Source of the DNA: Strongylocentrotus droebachiensis
Lineage: Eukaryota; Echinodermata; Echinoidea; Camarodonta; Strongylocentrotidae
Reading direction: 5' to 3'
NCBI GenBank assembly: GCA_035222895.1
Contig: JAVYIG010007199.1
Location: 41,711 to 105,710 of the forward strand
Length of the DNA stretch: 64,000 bases
Position 1 is the first letter of the stretch; each line of letters starts with the position of its first letter. Under the pieces are notes generated by a model. The model did not search any database. It saw nothing but the letters and a program-made list of their open reading frames with translations, and was not told where the DNA came from. Both the position numbers and the translations under genes were made by a program. Shown here piece by piece: positions 59,801 to 64,000 of this stretch.

Positions 59801-61021
59801 GTGTTGCCAATTTCAGGATCGTATAGCTTATATTTGTTTTTTGAATTTCTAGCAAATATTTTTTCTGAAAAGGAACACAGTGTGCATTTTATAGGGCTCT
59901 GAATCATAAGTTTTGGATGGTAATTTGTAGACAGACAATGGTGCACTTAGAAAGCACTGTATTAAGCGCCTAATAAATGTTGTGTATTTTCATTAGTATT
60001 ACACATGACTTATTTAGCTTCCATAGACCATATACAAACTTGATTGCATAGAAGATTTAGAGATTCATGCTCTGTATAACTTTACTATGAATAACACAAA
60101 CTAATCAGATCGGCAATAAATCTCTCGGCTGAGAATGAGAGAACTATTTTTAGACCATGAAATTGAAAAGAAAGAGTATACTCAGGTTCACTGAATATAT
60201 GCTCAGAGGGTTTGAAACGGGCGGGATCAGTTACACTACAGAGGTCAAAATTCAAAAAGTCACTTCATGAAATAGGCTGCATTAGATACTCCTTACATTT
60301 AGCAGTTTTGACTTTTGGCAGTTACAGCTTAGGAGGCTTTATTAAAGTGTGATTGTCGAGATTTGCAGCTGTTGTAAAGAATTAGAGAATCACAGCTGCA
60401 TAAAAATTGAATGATCTCCGAAGCATTACAACAATGCATGCAACATTAGTAAAAAGCGCCAAAAAGTGACAAACAAATGGTTGTTTCACACCTAATATTA
60501 CAAGCAGTGAGTCTAAGAAACTGGCATTTGAGCGATTAAATTAGAGCATATATTGTTGTCCACCCTCTTAGCAAAGTACAAACCTTCCTTTCTTTCAAGA
60601 AATTACTGTAAATTATTTAAGAAACTTATGGGCGATATTTAATAAATGCATAAACTATATATAAAAGAAAAAGGAAAAAAAAGGAAAAATTTCAAATAAA
60701 AGTAAAAAGATAAAATGAGTGAAAACAAAAGAACAAAAAATACAATGTCATTCTTTCATTCTCACAACCCACCCCTCTCAAAAAGAGAAAAACAAGAAAA
60801 TAAAGTTGCGTGACAAAAAGAGAAAAAAATTGTCAAGAGAGAAGAGGGCAGGGCAACCCTGGATATTAAAGCGAGGGGTCCGATTTCAAGCTTACCTTGG
60901 AATTCAGGGTTCAAGAGGTCGCGCCTGTTTGCCAGCACCGCATTGGCGAACATGAGATCCAGGCTACAGAGGAGGAGATGGTATGAATTCACCAGGTCGT
61001 CGCTGATGGCTGGAAAGTTAC
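41857..61021 (-). CDS. RBL1: Retinoblastoma-like pocket protein (p107/p130 family), 3' 17 exons, N-terminus missing
   Basis: Exons in coding order: 60896-61021, 58716-58876, 57806-57870, 56983-57145, 56485-56733, 55933-56064, 55266-55348, 54124-54244, 52122-52389, 51317-51469, 49591-49749, 48004-48188, 45270-45446, 44317-44485, 43651-43796, 43125-43352, 41857-42024. All junctions are GT-AG, phases agree throughout, and 916 residues lead to a stop at 41857-41859. The product should bind E2F-DP and repress cell-cycle genes in the nucleus under control of cyclin-CDK. The first recognised residues (GNFPAISDDLVNSYHLLLCS) lie well inside the vertebrate p107 N-terminal cyclin-like domain, so roughly 150-200 residues are missing, most likely on exons right of the window. 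The single invertebrate gene may correspond to both p107 and p130; the symbol is by similarity to p107. Confidence 0.93.
42527..42865. repeat. 51-bp minisatellite plus inverted short repeat in the last intron
   Basis: A pyrimidine-rich unit (CCTTCCCATCCCCTCACTCT...) repeats at 42620, 42671 and 42722 with a degenerate earlier copy, followed by a TC run. At about 42808-42862 lies the inverted copy of the segment at 11880-11937. Proline/serine-rich open frames here are artefacts. Confidence 0.85.
43483..43618. mobile_element. TTAA-flanked short element (copy B)
   Basis: TTAA at 43479-43482 and 43619-43622, with the same AGCTTATCTG and CAGTGGGCCT ends as 15992-16178. It is about 50 bp shorter through an internal deletion after GACAGGTGGTT. 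It lies in an intron of the pocket-protein gene. Confidence 0.75.
44978..45220. mobile_element. MITE with GGGTTCAGTGACACAAAGAC termini
   Basis: The left end GGGTTCAGTGACACAAAGAC followed by GTAACTCCAT, and the right end ATGGAGTTAC then GTTCTTGTGTCACTGACCCC, are inverted repeats of about 30 bp. The interior is non-coding. Intronic, 50 bp from an exon. Confidence 0.82.
46235..47655 (-). mobile_element. Tc1/mariner-type element with long TIRs and transposase remnant
   Basis: CAGTGTGAGTCAAAAAAAAC at one end and its complement at the other, flanked by TA (46233-46234, 47656-47657). TIRs of about 200 bp match the 19902-20525 MITE. AC/GT microsatellites at about 46508-46585 and 47280-47322 flank a 3' transposase fragment. 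Confidence 0.88.
46753..47253 (-). pseudogene. Transposase C-terminal fragment, mariner/IS630-like, frameshifted
   Basis: The open frame encodes W-W-A-Q-D-G-A-P-A-H (second catalytic Asp), then R-R-S-P-D-L-T-P-L-D-F-F-V-W-G (third Asp, 36 residues later), then Y-L-K-S-R-V-Y. There is no ATG at its head; the first codon is TTG. Just upstream, another frame reads V-T-V-W-I-G-L-L-G, the expected preceding sequence, so a frameshift separates them near 47210. The N-terminal half with the DNA-binding domain and first Asp is replaced by a GT repeat. The copy cannot make a working enzyme. Confidence 0.85.
48269..48437. mobile_element. Pogo/Tigger-like MITE
   Basis: CAGTGGAAACTCATTATAA and the inverse TTACAATGAGTTTTCACTG are flanked by TA. 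The interior has two more GATATAACGAGGT copies and a short (TA)n run. The TIR sequence is characteristic of pogo-like elements. Confidence 0.85.
48660..48912. repeat. Dispersed repeat, copy 1
   Basis: Shares about 250 bp with 50268-50525 in the same orientation, for example GTCATGACGAAGCCATTGTG, AGACTACACGTCTCCTTCCT and AGTATTAGCATGGCAAATCA. There is no open frame or clear terminal repeat. Class unknown. Confidence 0.85.
49816..50127. mobile_element. MITE with GGGCGGTATTCTCGAAAGC termini
   Basis: The left end GGGCGGTATTCTCGAAAGC and the right end GCTTTCGAGAATACCACCC are inverted. The arms extend through CCATGGTTTAATCC and TGGACACTTGACATTCCATA. Interior AT-rich, non-coding. Confidence 0.82.
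50268..50525. repeat. Dispersed repeat, copy 2
   Basis: Second copy of the preceding repeat, lying in the adjacent intron, with a few substitutions and a small indel after GTGATCAGA. Confidence 0.85.
50671..51018 (+). mobile_element. 3' end of a CR1-like non-LTR retrotransposon
   Basis: Encodes the C-terminal tail of the reverse-transcriptase ORF: MKLAKTRSCLDIRKHFYSQR then VVSKWNRLPQTAIDAPTLLS and F-K-G-Q-L, typical of the region after RT in CR1/Jockey-type elements. It is followed by a 3' UTR with TGGGTTTTTAAATGGGTCCC and a GGTATATTCAAGG tail. The 5' part is truncated. Confidence 0.8.
51141..51286. mobile_element. 146-bp MITE, GTTTCATAAAG family
   Basis: GGGGGTGTTTCATAAAGCC...TTTATGAAACACCCCC inverted ends with internal CAATGACAAATGACA and its complement. 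It ends 31 bp from a pocket-protein exon. A close copy is at 61201-61346. Confidence 0.85.
51516..51688. mobile_element. Pogo-like MITE with CAGTGAAAGC/GGTTTGACTG ends
   Basis: Flanked by TA (51514-51515, 51689-51690). Internally repeated GTGGTCTTTATAGGCAGGTG and TGGTCTTTGTAGACAGGTGG, which form direct and inverted repeats. Confidence 0.78.
52540..53945. mobile_element. TTAA element interrupted by a hAT-type insertion
   Basis: Starts at TTAA 52536-52539 with AGGGAGATGGTCGTC. The sequence up to 52620 and from 53907 onward (TGTGGTCTCATCAAGAAATA) is continuous in the inverted copy near 37370-37499. Its right boundary is not clear. Confidence 0.7.
52621..53906. mobile_element. hAT-type non-autonomous insertion, 1286 bp
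   Basis: Inverted ends CAGAGCTGCCAACC / GGTTGGCAGCTCTG (14 bp, perfect) are flanked by TGTGGTC at 52614-52620 and 53907-53913, 7 bp of the expected 8-bp hAT duplication. A second hAT-like end, CAGAGATGCCAACTTTTGG, lies at 52893. A unit of about 290 bp is duplicated in tandem at about 53135-53420 and 53428-53700 (shared GGTCTTCTTTTGCT, TCCTTCGATGTTCCAC, GTCCGCTCACAC). No transposase is evident. Confidence 0.8.
54982..55228. mobile_element. TTAA-flanked MITE next to an exon
   Basis: AGGGAGTGTAGCTTGGC and AGGCTACACTCCCT ends, TTAA at 54978-54981 and 55229-55232. It lies 37 bp beyond the splice donor of the exon 55266-55348. Confidence 0.82.
55525..55690 (-). mobile_element. Second CR1-like 3' end, opposite orientation
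   Basis: The minus strand carries A-I-D-A-P-T-L-L-S and the same 3' UTR as 50885-51018, ending in repeated TATATTCAAGG. Shorter 5' truncation product of the same family. Confidence 0.8.
56181..56330. mobile_element. Single end of a mariner-type element
   Basis: CAGTGCGTCCCAGATAAAAC directly follows TA. The matching inverted end is not found nearby, so this is a truncated copy with uncertain right limit. Confidence 0.45.
57175..57310 (-). pseudogene. Duplicated, broken copy of a pocket-protein exon 5' part
   Basis: The minus strand encodes K-I-I-C-K-K-Y-E-E-Y-V-L-T-I, nearly the same as the start of the real exon (K-S-I-C-K-N-Y-E-E-Y-V-L-T-I at 57145-57104). The acceptor dinucleotide before it is CG instead of AG, and the match stops after about 45 nt. 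A still weaker third copy may lie at about 57350-57392. Confidence 0.75.
58364..58675. mobile_element. 312-bp MITE with GGGGGTGTTTCACAAAG termini
   Basis: GGGGGTGTTTCACAAAGATCC and its complement form the ends, with CTAAGTTGAAC/GTCGAACTTAG arms. It shares its outer 17 bp with the 146-bp family but has a different interior. It sits 41 bp from an exon. Confidence 0.83.
59236..59292. repeat. Palindrome, GCCAGAAGG family
   Basis: GCCAGAAGG ... CCTTCTGGC around TTAACACAGAGTTA; similar to 8741-8784. Confidence 0.6.
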
Positions 61022-61200
61022 CTGGTAGAGGGAGAGGGAGAGAGAGAGGGGAAAGGAATAGGGTTAACTTAAAAACCTGATAATCAATGTGTTTTCTAAG
61101 AAAACTATGAAGATATTGGATGGGAGAGATAAAAATAACTTGTATGAATTAAACATGAGATCCAGGATATAGAGGAGGAGATGGTATGGATTCATCAGGG

Positions 61201-61346
61201 ACCCGTTTCACAAAGCCTTTTTCCAATGACAAATGACTAAAATCAGTGACAAATCTCCTGATAACCAATCAGAAGCAAGGAATTCAGATGCTTATAACAA
61301 AAAATGTAATTTGTCACTGATGACAAGTTTTGTGAAACGCCACCCC
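61201..61346. mobile_element. 146-bp MITE, GTTTCATAAAG family, second copy
   Basis: Same ends and interior as 51141-51286 (CAGTGACAAATCT, GATAACCAATCAGAA, TTTGTCACTGATGACAAG), same orientation, same length. Confidence 0.83.
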
Positions 61347-61739
61347 AAATCATTACGGATGGCTGGAAAAATGGTAAAGGGAGGATTAAACAAAGACCTG
61401 CCAATACAGCCGCACCCATGTACATGTATGTAGTATGTACACCATAAAGGGAAACGAAACATATCATTATATTCTATTTTTTATTACACCCTCTTTTTGC
61501 CTTACATACAGAACATCAACTTGATAAATAAAGTATCATTTATAATTTTATATATATTGAAAAATACGCACAAAAGTTGCACATGAAAAGAAAAAATATG
61601 CACATACTTCTAAAAACATCAATAATTGCTATATAAACACAAACAAAATCGTACAATATGAAACATCAGTCACTTTGGGACTACCTACATGTCAAATGAA
61701 GTTAATGAACAATGATCAAAGAGTCTATTTCAGCAAACT

Positions 61740-62935
61740 GTCTAAATATACCCCTATGAATAACTTCAATGTTCCAAGTTTCCACCAGCAGAAAAAAATG
61801 GAATTCCCCAGAAATTAATTGACACAAATTCTTATCCATTCTTCTACAGCCAAAGACAATAATCAAATTCACCAGTATAAACAATGTTCCAAGTTTCCAC
61901 CAGCAAAAGAAAATGGAATTCCCCAGAACACAAATTCTAATCCATTTATCCTTCAGCTGCATGAAGACAATATTAATAATCAATTTCACCAGATAAACAA
62001 ATGTTCCAAGTTTCCACCAGCAAAAATTAATATAATCCCCCAGAAAACGGTTTAACGCATATTCTAATCCTAAACATATACAGCTGATGACAATAATCAA
62101 ATTCACCAGATGAACAAATGTTCCTACATGTAGTTTCCACCAGCAAAAGAAAATGAAATTCCCCACAATGGTTTGACATAAATTCTAATCCATTTGTCTG
62201 CAGCTGATGAAAATAATCAAATTCACAAGTAAAACAAATGTTCCAAGGTTTGACCAGCGGAAGAAAAGGGAATTCCCCTCAATGGTTTGACACAAATTAT
62301 AACCCATTCATCTACAGCTGAAGACAATAATGAAATTCACCAGATAAACAAATTTCCAAGTTTAGACCAGCAGGAAAAAAATGGAATTCCCCACAAATTA
62401 ATTGACACAAATTCTTATCCATTCATCTACAGCTGAATACAATATCAATTATCAAATTCACCATATAAACAAATGTTCCAAGTTTCCACCAACAGAAGGA
62501 ATTGAAATTCCCCATCCCCACAATGGTTTCACACAAATTCTTATCAATTCTTTTTCAGCTGATGAAAACAATCAAATTCACCAGATAAACAAATTTCCAA
62601 GTTTCGACCAGCAGAAAAAAATGGAATTCCCCACAAATTAATTGACACAAATTCTGATCTATTCCTCAACAGCTGATGACAATAATCAAATTCACCAGAT
62701 AACAAATGTTCCAAGTTTTCACCAGTAAAACAAAATGGAATTCCCCAGAACACAAATTCTAATCCATTTATCCTGCAGCTGAAAACAATATTAATAATCA
62801 AATTCATCAGAGAAACAAATGTTCCAAGTTTCCACCAGCAAAAGAAAATGGTATTCCCCAGAAAATGGTTTGACACATATTTTAATCCTAAACATATACA
62901 GCTTATGACAAAATCAAGCTCACCAGATAAATAAT
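61740..62935. repeat. ~117-bp satellite array, ten monomers
   Basis: Monomers begin (T/G)TTCCAAGTTT at 61771, 61886, 62003, 62120, 62240, 62353, 62475, 62594, 62708 and 62821; spacing is 113-122 bp. Each contains AATGGAATTCCCC, ACACAAATTCT and CAATAATCAAATTCACCAG or variants. Monomers 1-3 resemble 8-10 most, implying a 7-monomer higher-order period of about 820 bp. Open frames across it on both strands are repeat translations and not genes. Confidence 0.9.
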
Positions 62936-64000
62936 CAATATTCTTCCTTACTGAAGTAATAATATTCTGATAATGAAAAACTTCAAAAGTTCAAATCATA
63001 ATACCTCAGCCAAATGTATCTCAGGGTATCCAATATGGTGCATACATGTATATTTAATATGTGGGGTCTTTTAGGCTAGTAACACACAAATGGGAAGCAA
63101 GTATGTATTCCTGCCATGGGTTTATGGTGAATGGAATTGAACCATGTGATTATAAATATGATATCTTGTATCTCCTCTACCTCATTAAAGTTTGGCAAGT
63201 CCAAACTTGTGAGGAGCATATCTCTCTATCGCACAATGAACAAGTAAGCCCGCCGCTGCAAACAACGTGATAGTATTATTTACATATGAATGAACCTGCC
63301 GCACAATGGGACCTGCCCACTCAGGTGTGTTATAGATCAACAGACCAATCAGAGCACACAATAGATGTTTATTGACATGTGGGGTCAATGAGACCTTGCT
63401 TGCTATTGGTTAATTGGTAAGACTGTAAGAGGATTTCTAGTATTGTACACTTTGTTGACCAATTGTAGTTGGGTCGCTTGATGATGTATTACATCACAGA
63501 GTAACTATCAATATACTCAATGGGATTTTTAATGAAAATAACAGAGCCTATTTTCTTACGTATAAATTGAATGTGTACTAAGAATATGTTTTATCATTTA
63601 GTGTACTAGAAGGTAAGCAACAACATTACTCTCTACAAAGGATTGTAAGAGAGAATGATTTGAGGTCAACTGTAAAGGCCTGTTCAGCTATACAGCGGGA
63701 ACCCCCCCCCCCCCCCCCCACCCAAAAAAAAAAAAGAAAAAAAAAAGGGAAATTTGAAAAGGTGAAGAAAAAAAGAAGAAAAAATTGGCACAAATCATAT
63801 TGTGTGCCGCCTGTTCAAGTTGCATTTCAAGTCAAGTGCTTAAAGCACTCAACTATGACACCTCTACATACATGTAACTCATATAAAAAATTGAGCAAAT
63901 TATGCCACAGCATACTGTAGGTGGGCTCAACGCTAACAAACAAAACTAAACATTGCAATGCACAATGCTGCATTACTGTCGCTACAATCATTTATTTGAC
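62936..64000. other. Right flank, presumed 5' intron or upstream region of the pocket-protein gene
   Basis: No exon, promoter or RNA gene recognised. Contains a C run and A-rich stretch at about 63703-63790. The missing N-terminal pocket-protein exons are not visible here. Confidence 0.5.

Larger units (their letters stand above)
56983..61021 (-). other. Pocket protein, N-terminal domain exons
   Basis: Four exons carry the end of the N-terminal domain: ISDDLVNSYHLLLCSLDLMF, then P-C-I-I-D-K-L-C-E-V-H-D-G-L-V-L-E-A-K, a short 65-nt exon (G-L-E-G-N-L-E-K-L) and K-N-Y-E-E-Y-V-L-T-I-G-D-F-D-E-R-I-F-L. These segments align in order with p107/p130 and exclude the RB1 paralogue, which differs here. 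Confidence 0.88.

Noticed and set aside
61702..62876. Repeated F-F-C-W-W-K-L-G protein on the minus strand (possible novel repeat protein) or a CRISPR-like array
   Set aside because: It is the satellite read in one frame, with the frame changing between monomers. The 117-bp units are contiguous, without repeat-spacer structure, in an animal intron.
63061..63388. Missing N-terminal pocket-protein exon
   Set aside because: The open frames on both strands show no similarity to the p107/p130 N-terminus and lack matching splice phases.

Overview
This is a stretch of animal nuclear DNA. It is AT-rich, has GT-AG introns, many microsatellites and a very dense load of transposon remnants. Three host genes, one LTR retrotransposon and several families of small inverted-repeat elements can be read from it. 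The pocket-protein and POMGNT2 genes are deuterostome-like. The repeat style (TTAA-bounded elements, long-TIR mariner relatives, 'GTTTCATAAAG' MITEs, CR1-type 3' ends) suggests an echinoderm, most likely a sea urchin. The species is an inference, not a reading.

Layout. 1-5.1 kb: the 5' half of a Ty3/Gypsy-type retrotransposon on the minus strand, with a candidate LTR, a primer-binding site, a PNMA-like Gag and an uninterrupted Pol frame (protease, start of reverse transcriptase) that leaves the window at base 1. Pol is in the -1 frame relative to Gag, and the overlap holds a complete frameshift signal. 5.1-22.4 kb: no convincing gene. It holds microsatellites, a 658-bp MITE, two TTAA elements sharing one TTAA, a 1.6-kb foldback element, a mariner-type MITE and an inverted minisatellite. 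22.4-28.2 kb: a nine-exon plus-strand gene for a 495-residue non-RD protein kinase with an N-terminal coiled coil. All intron phases close and the CDS total is 1488 nt. 28.5-32.6 kb: a 2-kb segment present twice in tandem. 32.6-36.6 kb: POMGNT2, with its whole coding region in one exon and a likely untranslated first exon 2 kb upstream. 36.6-41.8 kb: MITEs, a hairpin and the region downstream of the next gene. 41.9-61.0 kb: 17 minus-strand exons of a p107/p130 retinoblastoma-like gene (916 residues to the stop). The N-terminal exons are missing and probably lie beyond the right edge. Its introns are packed with nested transposons and a ~117-bp satellite array with higher-order structure. 63-64 kb: nothing recognised.

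How the genes relate: POMGNT2 (ER O-mannosyl glycan extension), the pocket protein (E2F/cell-cycle repression) and the kinase have no evident shared pathway. They look like ordinary neighbours in an animal genome. The most interesting signal is the retrotransposon: its Gag resembles the vertebrate PNMA proteins, and its Gag-Pol junction carries the same G GGA AAC slippery heptamer known from human PNMA3 and PEG10, followed at 6 nt by a strong stem-loop.
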